A stretch of DNA of 10,734 bases from contig JAJYJD010000112.1 of assembly GCA_021789755.1 (NCBI GenBank), forward strand, positions 1 to 10,734. Direction: 5' to 3'. The translations under genes were made by a program, and so were the position numbers. This stretch comes from Bacteroidota bacterium. Lineage in GTDB: Bacteria > Bacteroidota > Ignavibacteria > Kryptoniales > JAKASW01. The stretch's first letter is position 1. The number at the start of each line of letters is the position of its first letter. Positions 1-8,093 of the stretch are shown here, one piece after another. The notes under the pieces were generated by a model. The model did not search any database. It was not told the DNA's origin and saw only the letters and a program-made list of their open reading frames with translations.

Positions 1-1
1 G

Positions 2-1864
2 GTCAGACTGCCGAAACTCGTGGGCGATGGGATGGTCCTTCAGAGAAACGCCGACGTGAGAGTATGGGGATGGGCCCAACCGGGAGAGGAAATCACGGTA
101 AGGTTTTTAGGCAAGAGTTACTCGACTGCCACGAAAGAGGACGCCGATTGGTCCGTCATGCTTTCGCCGATGAAAGCCGGCGGACCGTACAGCATGGAGA
201 TAGACGCGAGTAATCATATTGTCCTGAACAATATCATGATAGGTGACGTCTGGGTTTGCTCAGGCCAGTCGAACATGCAGCTTCCCATGATACGGGTTCG
301 GCCGAAATACAGGGAACTCATTGCGAAGTCGGATAACCCCAACATAAGAGAGTTCATCGTCCCGAACATGTACAACTTCGAAGGGCCGCAGAAAGATCTG
401 CGCTACGGCCAGTGGGAATCGGAGAACCCCTGGAGCGTCCTCAAATGGAGTGCGGTCTCTTATTTCTTCGCCAGAAACCTCTGGGAGAAATATCATGTCC
501 CGATCGGCCTGATAAATTCGAGCGTCGGCGGAACACCGATACAGGCGTGGATGAGCACAGACGCCTTGAAAGACTTCCCGGCAGAGCTTAAGACGGCGGC
601 GGTTTTCGGCCGGCCGGGCTACATCGACAGCGTCAACAATGCGAACAACGCGATGAACAATACGTGGTACGAGCCGGTGTGGAAGAACGACAAAGGCCTG
701 AGCGGCGACAAGCCGTGGTATGAACCGGCGTACGACGACGCGGATTGGTCCAGCGTCGAGATACCATCGTTCCGCGGCACCGGCGCGCTCGACAGTGTGA
801 TCGGTGTCGTCTGGTTCAGGCGCGAATTTAATGTTCCCGCATCTGTGGCCGGGAAACAGGCGAAGCTCATCATGGGAAGGATTGTCAACGCGGATTACGA
901 TTATATCAACGGCGTATTCGTCGGTTCAATCTCATATCAATATCCGCCGAGACGATACGATGTAGCACCGGGAATCCTTAAGCCCGGGAAAAACACAATC
1001 GCGGTCCGCGTCTTCGGCAGCCACGATCCAGTTCAATTCATAACCGATAAACCGTACGAACTGGAAATAGGAAATCAGAAAATAGATCTCGCCGGTGAAT
1101 GGCGATACAAGATCGGAACCACAGCGCCGCCGTTGACTCAGCAAACGTTTGTTATATATGAACCGACCGGGTGCTACAACGCGATGATCGCGCCGCTGCT
1201 CAACTACACGATCAAAGGGACTGTCTGGTACCAGGGCGAGTCGAATTGCTCAGAGCCGGCAGGTTACGGCAAGATGTTGAAATCCATGATCACCGATTGG
1301 AGACAAAAATGGGGAGAAGGAGATTTTCCTTTCTTGTGTGTGCAGCTTCCCAACTACGGTCCTGCCGCGGCAGAGCCGGGTCCAAGCGGCTGGGCTGACG
1401 TGAGAAACGCGCAGCTTGGAGCGCTCGCCCTTCCGAATACCGGATTGGCGGTTACGTATGACATCGGCGAGTGGAACGATATTCATCCGCTCGACAAGGG
1501 CGACGTCGGCAAGCGGCTCGCGCTGGCCGCTGAGAAAGTGGCTTATGGAGATAACCGAGTCGTCTACTCCGGGCCGATTTACAAGACAATGAAAGTCGAA
1601 GGGAACAAAATCATTCTGTCGTTCACGAATACAGGCACCGGCCTGGTGGCAAAAGGCGGCCCGCTGAAGCGTTTCGAGATTGCCGGCAAAGACGGCAAGT
1701 ACGTTTGGGCAAAGGCAAAGATATCCGGAAACAAAGTCATCGTCTGGAGCGAGAAGGTGTCGAATCCGGCGTCTGTCCGGTATGCCTGGGCCGACAACCC
1801 GGCAGGCGCGAACCTGTACAACAAAGAAGGTCTGCCCGCTTCTCCATTCGAAACAGGAATGTGA
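2..1864 (+). CDS. SASA-family carbohydrate esterase (sialate O-acetylesterase-like), 5'-truncated
   Basis: Probably a secreted or periplasmic acetyl esterase; among xylanases it most likely removes acetyl groups from xylan or xylo-oligosaccharides. The frame is open to the window edge and begins VRLPKLVGDGMVLQ, the usual start of the mature part of this family, so the true start and any signal peptide lie upstream; the GTG at 20 is only an internal codon. Numbered from that GTG, the esterase core shows the nucleophile block SGQSNM (Ser84), the oxyanion/structural block WYQGESN (403-409) and the Asp/His block WNDIHP (Asp487, His489). About residues 230-350 form a galactose-binding-like jelly roll (DDADWSSVEIP, VVWFRREF, KPGKNTIAVRVFG) inserted between the two halves of the hydrolase fold, as in many Bacteroidota homologues. 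Six bases separate the stop from the earliest possible GH43 start. Family call is firm; substrate is inferred from neighbours. Confidence 0.9.
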   Translation, partial: VRLPKLVGDGMVLQRNADVRVWGWAQPGEEITVRFLGKSYSTATKEDADWSVMLSPMKAGGPYSMEIDASNHIVLNNIMIGDVWVCSGQSNMQLPMIRVRPKYRELIAKSDNPNIREFIVPNMYNFEGPQKDLRYGQWESENPWSVLKWSAVSYFFARNLWEKYHVPIGLINSSVGGTPIQAWMSTDALKDFPAELKTAAVFGRPGYIDSVNNANNAMNNTWYEPVWKNDKGLSGDKPWYEPAYDDADWSSVEIPSFRGTGALDSVIGVVWFRREFNVPASVAGKQAKLIMGRIVNADYDYINGVFVGSISYQYPPRRYDVAPGILKPGKNTIAVRVFGSHDPVQFITDKPYELEIGNQKIDLAGEWRYKIGTTAPPLTQQTFVIYEPTGCYNAMIAPLLNYTIKGTVWYQGESNCSEPAGYGKMLKSMITDWRQKWGEGDFPFLCVQLPNYGPAAAEPGPSGWADVRNAQLGALALPNTGLAVTYDIGEWNDIHPLDKGDVGKRLALAAEKVAYGDNRVVYSGPIYKTMKVEGNKIILSFTNTGTGLVAKGGPLKRFEIAGKDGKYVWAKAKISGNKVIVWSEKVSNPASVRYAWADNPAGANLYNKEGLPASPFETGM

Positions 1865-1870
1865 TCGAAA

Positions 1871-3706
1871 TTGCTACGCAGGATAATTGGACACGGATTT
1901 GATGGAACGGACGGATCCCAACGGATTTTCCTCTCTCCTTCTTTTTCATCCTTAAGCATCAGTGCTATCCGCGTTCTCAATGTCTTATTTCTTTTTTCTG
2001 TCTTCTTATTTCCGGCTTCTAATTCATTCGCACAGGACAAACCTCTGGTGAGCGGAGTCGAACCAATGGAATACACAAACCCGATATTGGCAGGCTTCTA
2101 TCCCGATCCGAGCATTTGCAGGGTCGGCGATGACTACTACCTTGTGAATTCGACTTTCGCCTATTATCCCGGAATACCGGTATTTCACAGTAAAGATATG
2201 GTCAACTGGAAACTTATCGGTTACGTAATTGACGGCAATGGCATCGAGTCGCGGTACGACAGCCTCGGAGTCTCTCGCGGAATCTTCGCCCCGACGATAC
2301 GATATCACGATGGACTATTCTACGTGACATGTACATTCGTCGACGCCGGCGGGAATTTCGTCTGCACCGCGAAGAATCCGGCTGGGCCGTGGTCGAAACC
2401 GGTCTGGCTGCCTCAGGTCAGTGGCATCGATCCGTCGCTTTTCTTTGATGACAACGGGAAAGCGTATCTCCTTTATAACAGCGTCGCGCCGGACAACAAG
2501 CCGCTTTACCAGGGACACCGGACGATCAGGATGCGCGGCTTCGACATCAACACTCTTCGCGTGCTCGACGATGAAACAATCCTTGTCAACGGCGGAACCG
2601 ACATAAAAGAGAAACCGGTCTGGATCGAGGGGCCGCATATATTCAAAGTCGGCGGTCTCTATTATCTCATTTGTGCCCAGGGCGGCACTGCTGAAGATCA
2701 TTCCGAAGTTGTCTTCAGGAGCAAGAAAATGGACGGGCTTTGCGTGCCATATGCGGACAATCCGATTTTAACGCAGAGAGATCTGAATCCGCAAAGGAAC
2801 AATCCGATCACCTGTACCGGTCACGCGGATCTTGTGGAGACGCAAAAAGGAACATGGTGGGCGGTTTTTCTAGGCTGCCAGCCGTATCCTCCTTATGAGA
2901 AAGATTACTACAACACCGGAAGAGAAACTTTTCTGGCTCCCGTGACATGGAAGAGCGGGTGGCCGACTATCGTGCCGCACGGTCAAACCGTCGCGTTCCA
3001 CTATTCGTATCCATTGCCCGCGGTGGAGCAGAAGGACGAACTGCACTACGGCGGCAATTTCGAATACACGGATGAATTCAGCGGGGAGACACTCGATCTC
3101 AATTGGGAGTTCCTTCGTGCGCCGCGTGAGAAGTGGTACAGTCTCGGCGAAAAGCCGGGATGGCTTGCGATGCGTTTGAGGCCGGAGACATGCGCGGGAA
3201 AGTCGAACCCGAGCTTCCTCGGTCGGCGCCAGCAGCACAACGAGAGTTCGGCCAGCACGGCGATGAAGTTTTCACCGGCCGTCGAGAACGAGAAGGCGGG
3301 GCTGCTGGTCTTCCAGAACGAAACGCATTTTTACTTTTTGTGCAAGTCAGTGAAAAATAATCACCCGGCAGTCGAGCTGTACAAATCGATCGACAACCCC
3401 GATTCCCTGGACGGGATGGAACTGGTGGGCACGCGGAAACTCGATCCGAACGCGGGAAACAAGGAGATCTATTTAAGGATAGAAGCGGTCGGAGCACACT
3501 ACAATTTTCTCTTCTCCTCCGAAGCCGGGAAGTGGGACACGCTGAAAGACAGTCTCGACGCTTCTTTCCTGAGCACGAAAGTCGCCGGCGGATTCGTCGG
3601 CTGCATGTACGCCCTCTACGCGACTTCGCTCGGCAAGCCGTCCGAGAACACAGCATACTTCAATTGGTTTAAATATAAAGGAACAAATGAACCAGACACT
3701 AAATGA
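1871..3706 (+). CDS. GH43 beta-xylosidase / alpha-L-arabinofuranosidase-like enzyme, start uncertain
   Basis: Inverting exo-glycosidase expected to release xylose (or arabinose) from xylo-oligosaccharides. In the 611-residue frame from TTG 1871, the five-bladed propeller starts at MEYTNPILAGFYPDPSICR; the catalytic base is Asp79 (FYPDP), the pKa-modulating Asp is Asp187 (SGIDPSLFF), the acid is Glu253 (WIEGPH) and His318 lies in CTGHAD. From about residue 395 (FEYTDEFSGETLDLNWEF) a concanavalin A-like C-terminal domain follows, as in long beta-xylosidases. The start is unclear. Before a signal-like stretch (VLFLFSVFLFPASNSFAQ) the only usual start codon is TTG 1871, with a poor ribosome site. 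ATG 1980 is out of frame by one base. ATG 2066 would give a 546-residue protein without signal peptide, close to the length of cytoplasmic family members. The 3' end overlaps the dehydrogenase by 20 bases. Confidence 0.9.
   Translation: MLRRIIGHGFDGTDGSQRIFLSPSFSSLSISAIRVLNVLFLFSVFLFPASNSFAQDKPLVSGVEPMEYTNPILAGFYPDPSICRVGDDYYLVNSTFAYYPGIPVFHSKDMVNWKLIGYVIDGNGIESRYDSLGVSRGIFAPTIRYHDGLFYVTCTFVDAGGNFVCTAKNPAGPWSKPVWLPQVSGIDPSLFFDDNGKAYLLYNSVAPDNKPLYQGHRTIRMRGFDINTLRVLDDETILVNGGTDIKEKPVWIEGPHIFKVGGLYYLICAQGGTAEDHSEVVFRSKKMDGLCVPYADNPILTQRDLNPQRNNPITCTGHADLVETQKGTWWAVFLGCQPYPPYEKDYYNTGRETFLAPVTWKSGWPTIVPHGQTVAFHYSYPLPAVEQKDELHYGGNFEYTDEFSGETLDLNWEFLRAPREKWYSLGEKPGWLAMRLRPETCAGKSNPSFLGRRQQHNESSASTAMKFSPAVENEKAGLLVFQNETHFYFLCKSVKNNHPAVELYKSIDNPDSLDGMELVGTRKLDPNAGNKEIYLRIEAVGAHYNFLFSSEAGKWDTLKDSLDASFLSTKVAGGFVGCMYALYATSLGKPSENTAYFNWFKYKGTNEPDTK
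1889..1975. repeat. Degenerate cggat-rich repeat region with partly inverted atccgcgtt half
   Basis: The DNA holds three cggat copies within 35 bases (1894-1898, 1912-1916, 1922-1926, in ggacacggattt, aacggacggat and aacggatttt), followed by catcc (1947-1951) and atccgcgtt (1967-1975), which is an imperfect reverse complement of aacggacggat at 1906-1916. Together these make an imperfect dyad over the first 35 codons of the assigned GH43 frame. The text resembles degenerate intergenic ggacacggat...atccgtg spacer sequences that I recall from Bacteroidota-group genomes; that resemblance is from memory only. If correct, this stretch is inserted non-coding sequence rather than protein N-terminus. 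Confidence 0.35.
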
Positions 3707-4475
3707 TACAGTTGAAGCGGGAACATATAGAGATCTCAGAGACAAGGTCGTCCTGGTAACGGGCGGCGCGAGCGGAATCGGGCTGGCCATCGCCAGAGCT
3801 TTTGCCGTTAATGACTCCAGGGTTGTAATCGTAGGTAGAGACAAGGGGAGGCTTGAAAGAGCCGGAGTGGAGATCGGTGGAAATGTGAACTGCATCCGAT
3901 TCGACCTGAATGAAATAGGGCGACTCCCCGAACTGGTCGCGACGGTAAGAAGCAATGTCGGAGAAATCGATGTCCTCGTGAACAATGCAGGCATAAATCT
4001 GAAAAAAGACGCGCTTGAAGTTTCGGTCGAAGAATTCGAAAACATAATAAGGACGAACCAGACGGCGGTATTCGAATTGTCGAAGGAGGTTGGAAAGTCG
4101 ATGGTCGCCCGCGGAAGCGGAAACGTGATAATGATTAGTTCAATGGCTTCACAGTACGGCATCCCAAAAGTTGTGGCGTACACGGCGTCGAAATCGGCCG
4201 TCGAAGGAATGACTCGTGCGCTTGCCGTGGAGTGGTCGCGCCACGGTGTCCGCGTCAATTGCATAGCGCCCGGCTTCATCAGAACCGCAATGTCGTCGAC
4301 CGCTCTCGACAATGACCCTGAGCGCAAGATCAGGGTGCTTTCACGCACGCCTGCCGGCAGGCTGGGTGAGCCATCCGACGTGGCGAATGCGGCTCTTTTT
4401 CTTGCCTCGCGGAAATCGAAGTATATCACGGGAGTGGTATTGCCGGTCGACGGCGGGAATTCGGTCGGTTTCTAA
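3687..4475 (+). CDS. Short-chain dehydrogenase/reductase (SDR), classical type
   Basis: NAD(P)-dependent oxidoreductase of 262 residues, the normal size for a classical SDR, with no signal peptide, so cytoplasmic. Visible motifs are the cofactor loop TGGASGIG (25-32), NNAG (99-102), the catalytic serine in ISS (151-152), the YTASK block with Tyr165 and Lys169, and the closing PVDGG. The second strand ends VIVGRD, with Arg51 rather than an acidic residue, which leans toward NADP(H). Overall it resembles gluconate 5-dehydrogenase / 2-deoxy-gluconate 3-dehydrogenase-type SDRs, but substrate cannot be read from sequence. ATG 3687 lies inside the end of the GH43 gene (20-base overlap), preceded by AAAGGAA at 3677-3683, which implies translational coupling. 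A role on a sugar or sugar acid released from xylan is inference from position. Confidence 0.9.
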   Translation: MNQTLNDTVEAGTYRDLRDKVVLVTGGASGIGLAIARAFAVNDSRVVIVGRDKGRLERAGVEIGGNVNCIRFDLNEIGRLPELVATVRSNVGEIDVLVNNAGINLKKDALEVSVEEFENIIRTNQTAVFELSKEVGKSMVARGSGNVIMISSMASQYGIPKVVAYTASKSAVEGMTRALAVEWSRHGVRVNCIAPGFIRTAMSSTALDNDPERKIRVLSRTPAGRLGEPSDVANAALFLASRKSKYITGVVLPVDGGNSVGF

Positions 4476-4492
4476 GCACAATTATTCAAGCA

Positions 4493-4505
4493 CCTTCGGA
4501 AGGAG
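4493..4505 (+). promoter_or_regulatory. Ribosome binding site of the GH10 gene, partly within a small dyad
   Basis: AAGGAG at 4500-4505 sits seven bases before ATG 4513 and fixes that start, ruling out the longer frame that reaches back into the dehydrogenase gene. The AAGG is the right arm of a short dyad, CCTT-cgg-AAGG (4493-4503). The stem is only four pairs, so any control of translation is speculative. Confidence 0.7.
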
Positions 4506-4512
4506 AGAAGTG

Positions 4513-6105
4513 ATGTTGATTAAGTCTGGTATATTTGGCAAAGGCGGTCTGTCCGTATGTTTATCGGCGGCGCTTGTCGTCGCCTTTTTACCGTCGCCGT
4601 CATTTTCGCAGCTGGCACTCGGCCGGAACAAGTGGGTCGGTAATGTCATCCATACCGGTTACAGCATTCGCTCGGACTTTGCGACATACTGGGACCAGGT
4701 TACTCCCGAAAATGACGGCAAGTGGGGAAGCGTTGAGAGCAGTCCGGGAGTATACAACTGGGCCCCACTCGATAATGACTACAACTATGCCATTCGGAAC
4801 GGGTTCCCTTTCAAGGAACACAATTTGATCTGGGGCTCTGAGCAACCGAGCTTCATGACTGATGGCAGTCTGGACTCTGCACAGGAATACCAGGAGATCG
4901 CCAATTGGATCGACAGTTGTGGTCACAGATACCCGCTTGCGGCGTTCTGCGACGTCGTCAACGAACCTATAAATACGCCTCCTTCTTACAAAAACGCTTT
5001 GGGCGGAAACGGGAGTACAGGTTGGGATTGGGTCGTGAACGCCTTCAAGTTGGCGAGGCGGTACTGGTCGCCGACCACCAGGTTGCTCATAAACGAATAC
5101 AACGTTCTAGGCAACAGCTCGCTCACAAACGAATACATAGCCATAATCGACACACTGAAAGTGAGAGGCTTAATCGACGGCATCGGTATACAGGGTCACT
5201 ACTTCGAATTCAAAAGTCCGGCCGGCGCCACACAAGCTTACTCGTATCCCATCAGCACCCTGAAATCGAATCTTGACAAAATTGCCTCGGCAACCGGATT
5301 GCCCATTTATATTTCTGAGTTTGCCATTAACGAAGCAACTGACAGCATCCAGCTTCAAAATTACCAGACATATTTTCCTCTCTTCTATACTGACCCGGCT
5401 GTCAAAGGAATGACGCTGTGGGGTTATACTTACGGTCAGACGTGGGAGCAAAATGCGTATCTGGTACGTTCGGATGGAACGGAGCGACCGGCCCTTCAGT
5501 GGCTGCGAACTTATCTTGCGAAGTATTTGCTGATGCCGGCAGTCATATTCCCGGTCGACACGACCGGCACGCCACGCAACCCTCCTGTTCTATGGCATTC
5601 ATCAATTGCTGCATCGTCCTATCGCCTGCAGCTGGGGACTGATGATTTGTTCTCGACAGTAGTGATAGATTCCACTGTTTCGGATACCCTGCTGCAATTG
5701 CCCGTCTTAAATGCCGACACGAAATATTACTGGCATGTCGCCGCATTGAACGCCAGTGACACAGGGGGCTTTTCTGTCCCGGCAAGTTTTACCACCGGAG
5801 CTTCGATTGCCACCGATGTGAGGAAGCTGGAAGGAATGCCAGCCGAATTTGAGTTACGGCAGAATTATCCGAATCCGTTCAACCCCACCACAGTTATAAG
5901 TTATCAGCTTTCAGCGGCCAGCGATGTGACATTGAGTGTTTTTGACATACTTGGCAGAGAAGTGGCGACGCTTGTAAATGGGAAACAGACCGCGGGCTAT
6001 TACGACGTCACATTCGACGCAAGTAACCTGCCGAGCGGAGTCTACTTTTACCGGTTGCAGGCCGGGTCTTACAACGAAACCATGAAACTCATGCTTTTGA
6101 AATGA
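4513..6105 (+). CDS. Secreted GH10 endo-1,4-beta-xylanase with C-terminal type IX-like sorting domain
   Basis: Retaining endo-xylanase of 530 residues that cuts the xylan backbone. Residues 1-32 look like a signal peptide (hydrophobic LSAALVVAFLP, cleavage near FSQ). The GH10 barrel spans about 35-340: QVTPENDGKW (62-71), HNLIWGSEQP (103-112), acid/base Glu151 in DVVNEP, QGHYFEF, nucleophile Glu269 in YISEFAI, and TLWGYTYGQTW (301-311). IWGSEQP in place of the common VWHSQ marks a divergent GH10 clade. The usual Asp two residues after the nucleophile (TELD/SEYD) is Ala271 here. Residues about 345-428 form an Ig/Fn3-like domain, and 446-530 form the sorting domain (QNYPNPFNPTT, FDILGREVATLV, SGVYFYRLQAG, ending KLMLLK), which would direct export to the cell surface by a type IX-like route. 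It starts 37 bases after the dehydrogenase stop and ends 28 bases before GH30. Confidence 0.95.
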   Translation: MLIKSGIFGKGGLSVCLSAALVVAFLPSPSFSQLALGRNKWVGNVIHTGYSIRSDFATYWDQVTPENDGKWGSVESSPGVYNWAPLDNDYNYAIRNGFPFKEHNLIWGSEQPSFMTDGSLDSAQEYQEIANWIDSCGHRYPLAAFCDVVNEPINTPPSYKNALGGNGSTGWDWVVNAFKLARRYWSPTTRLLINEYNVLGNSSLTNEYIAIIDTLKVRGLIDGIGIQGHYFEFKSPAGATQAYSYPISTLKSNLDKIASATGLPIYISEFAINEATDSIQLQNYQTYFPLFYTDPAVKGMTLWGYTYGQTWEQNAYLVRSDGTERPALQWLRTYLAKYLLMPAVIFPVDTTGTPRNPPVLWHSSIAASSYRLQLGTDDLFSTVVIDSTVSDTLLQLPVLNADTKYYWHVAALNASDTGGFSVPASFTTGASIATDVRKLEGMPAEFELRQNYPNPFNPTTVISYQLSAASDVTLSVFDILGREVATLVNGKQTAGYYDVTFDASNLPSGVYFYRLQAGSYNETMKLMLLK

Positions 6106-6133
6106 AGATCACGCAAATGAAGGAAGTATAACC

Positions 6134-8080
6134 ATGAAAAACATTTATCTGAGTCTTTCAGTAATTCTAACGTTGCTTGCAGTAGTTCCGCGTTCTGTCA
6201 GTGCATATACATACTCGGTCAAAGGCACTGTGACCGCATCTGGAATGCCTGTCCGGTATGCGTCGGTCACTTTCTACGACAGCTATAACTTTTCCATCAA
6301 ATACAATGCGTTGACCGATTCGACAGGCGCCTTTGCTATCAGTCCGATCACGGCAGTGAAGCAGGAGAGTCAGCTGCCTAAGAATTTCAAACTCGACCAG
6401 AATTATCCAAATCCCTTTTCATCGTCGACCTCAATATCATACCAGCTGAACAACCAATCGGATGTAAAGGTGTCGATATACGATGTCCTCGGGAGAGAGA
6501 TAAGAACATTCAACGTCGGTTATGAGGCAGCCGGATCTCACGGCCTGGTTTGGGATGGCAGAAACGACTTTGGGAAAATAGTTGCGCCTGGAGTTTATCT
6601 CTACAGGCTTCAGGTGAACGGTGAAGCTCTGGCTAAGAAGATGGTTTTTGGAATAGGCGGAAATACGAATTCCGTTTTGCAGACAGGGATACTATCTTCG
6701 CAAACGGAGATGGGGCCCGACGCAATTCAGGGCCTTCCCCCAAAACCTCTTTCCAGTTCAGAATCATTTGTGGTGGAAATATCGAACACCGACAGCACTT
6801 CACCTGCGATCGTTCCCAAACAAATCGGTAATGTCGTGATTCAGAGCGACACGACGCTCAGCTTCACTGTTACCTCACCTCAGGCAATCGTGTATCTCGA
6901 CAGTACCCGGCAAATCATCAGAGGCTTCGGCGGTGCGAACGCCCTCATCTTCCGTCCTGACATGACGCCCGCTGAAGTGCTGACCGCATTTGGAAGCGCC
7001 AACGGACAGATTGGTATGACGATAATGCGTCTTTCTATCTCACCTGACTCGACTCAATGGGCTGCCAGTGTTCCATCGGCACTGGCCGCACAGGATCTCG
7101 GCGCGACAATTATCGCGACGCCATGGACGCCTCCAGCATGGATGAAAAGCAACGATAGCCAGGTCGGAGGGTCGCTTCTTCCGTCGAACTACGCCACGTA
7201 TGCTGCATATCTGAAATCATTTGCCGATACCATGGCCGCACACGGCGTGACCGTGAACGCCATCTCCGTTCAGAATGAACCCGATTTCGACGCATCCTAC
7301 CAATCATGCCTATGGAACGCGACGCAGTTTGACAACTTCATGAAGAATGACGCCTCGTTGATCGGCGTTCCGGTTTTTATGCCGGAGTCCGCGACATTTA
7401 GTCACCAGCTTTCAGACTCCACGCTGAACGATCCTGCTGCTGCCGCGAATGTCGCTTTCATCGGTGGGCATATTTATGGAGATGTCGATAACAATGGTAA
7501 CGTAACATCGGCGGTTCAATACCCGCTTGCTCTGCAAAAAGGAAAAGAATTATGGATGACCGAATATTTGATAAACAGCGGCAACCCGCCCGCTTACAAC
7601 AGTCTTGATACAGGTTGGGCTGGCGCCATTCAGACAGCAAAGACTATAAATGATTGTATGAATTACAACATGAGCGCGTATGTTTGGTGGTACATTGTCA
7701 GATATTATGGTCCAGTAGATGATGGCTCACTTAATTCCGGCAACACCGGCAAAGTCACTCATAAAGGATACGTGATGTCCCAGTTTGCGAGATTCGTTCG
7801 CCCGGGGTTTTACCGTGTCGGCGCCACCGAGAGCCCTACGTCAAACGTGTATGTCACCGCGTACAAGGACGGTGCAAAGGTAGTCATCGTCGCATTAAAT
7901 ATGGGTTCCAGCGCGGTGACCCTGCCGTTCGCTCTGCAGGGTGGGACGGCGAGCTCGTTCACGCCATACGTCACGTCTGGCACCAAGAACTGCCTGCAGG
8001 GAAGCACTCTGAACGTTTCCAACGGAAGCTTCACGGGCACACTCGACGCTTCGAGCGTGACGACCTTCGTGTCGAACTAG
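6134..8080 (+). CDS. Secreted GH30 (subfamily 8-like) glucuronoxylanase with N-terminal FlgD-like module
   Basis: Retaining endo-xylanase of 648 residues, likely specific for methylglucuronate-substituted xylan. Signal peptide at 1-24 (VILTLLAVVPRSVSA). Residues 25-72 look like a carboxypeptidase-regulatory-type beta-sandwich (VKGTVTASGMPVRYASVTFY, LTDSTGAFAI). A FlgD/sorting-like module follows at 84-174 (QNYPNPFSSSTS, YDVLGREIRTF, GVYLYRLQ), and a further beta-rich linker runs to about 248. The GH30 barrel and side beta domain span about 250-648: IIRGFGG (261-267), acid/base Glu382 in SVQNEPDF, nucleophile Glu477 in WMTEY, then FVRPGFYRVGAT. In WWYIVRYYG, Trp519, Arg523 and Tyr525 align by eye with the residues that hold the glucuronate in bacterial subfamily 8 enzymes. 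There is no C-terminal sorting domain. GAAGGAAG at 6119-6126 lies seven bases before the ATG. Confidence 0.93.
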   Translation: MKNIYLSLSVILTLLAVVPRSVSAYTYSVKGTVTASGMPVRYASVTFYDSYNFSIKYNALTDSTGAFAISPITAVKQESQLPKNFKLDQNYPNPFSSSTSISYQLNNQSDVKVSIYDVLGREIRTFNVGYEAAGSHGLVWDGRNDFGKIVAPGVYLYRLQVNGEALAKKMVFGIGGNTNSVLQTGILSSQTEMGPDAIQGLPPKPLSSSESFVVEISNTDSTSPAIVPKQIGNVVIQSDTTLSFTVTSPQAIVYLDSTRQIIRGFGGANALIFRPDMTPAEVLTAFGSANGQIGMTIMRLSISPDSTQWAASVPSALAAQDLGATIIATPWTPPAWMKSNDSQVGGSLLPSNYATYAAYLKSFADTMAAHGVTVNAISVQNEPDFDASYQSCLWNATQFDNFMKNDASLIGVPVFMPESATFSHQLSDSTLNDPAAAANVAFIGGHIYGDVDNNGNVTSAVQYPLALQKGKELWMTEYLINSGNPPAYNSLDTGWAGAIQTAKTINDCMNYNMSAYVWWYIVRYYGPVDDGSLNSGNTGKVTHKGYVMSQFARFVRPGFYRVGATESPTSNVYVTAYKDGAKVVIVALNMGSSAVTLPFALQGGTASSFTPYVTSGTKNCLQGSTLNVSNGSFTGTLDASSVTTFVSN

Positions 8081-8093
8081 AAATCATTGAATC

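Noticed and set aside
20..22. GTG as start of the esterase
   Set aside because: The frame is open upstream, and LPKLVGDGMVLQ is conserved-type mature sequence, so the gene is cut by the window edge.
3099..3656. 185-codon Arg/Ser-rich minus-strand frame
   Set aside because: It is a shadow of the GH43 C-terminal domain; its composition is typical of antisense reading of GC-rich codons.
3473..4429. 318-codon open frame on the minus strand
   Set aside because: It lies opposite the GH43 end and the dehydrogenase, both with clear family motifs, and its translation has low-complexity Ser/Pro/Thr runs and no recognisable domain.
4312..4512. Longer N-terminus for the GH10 gene starting inside the dehydrogenase gene
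   Set aside because: A strong ribosome site precedes ATG 4513, which starts directly at a signal peptide; the extension is out-of-frame dehydrogenase sequence.
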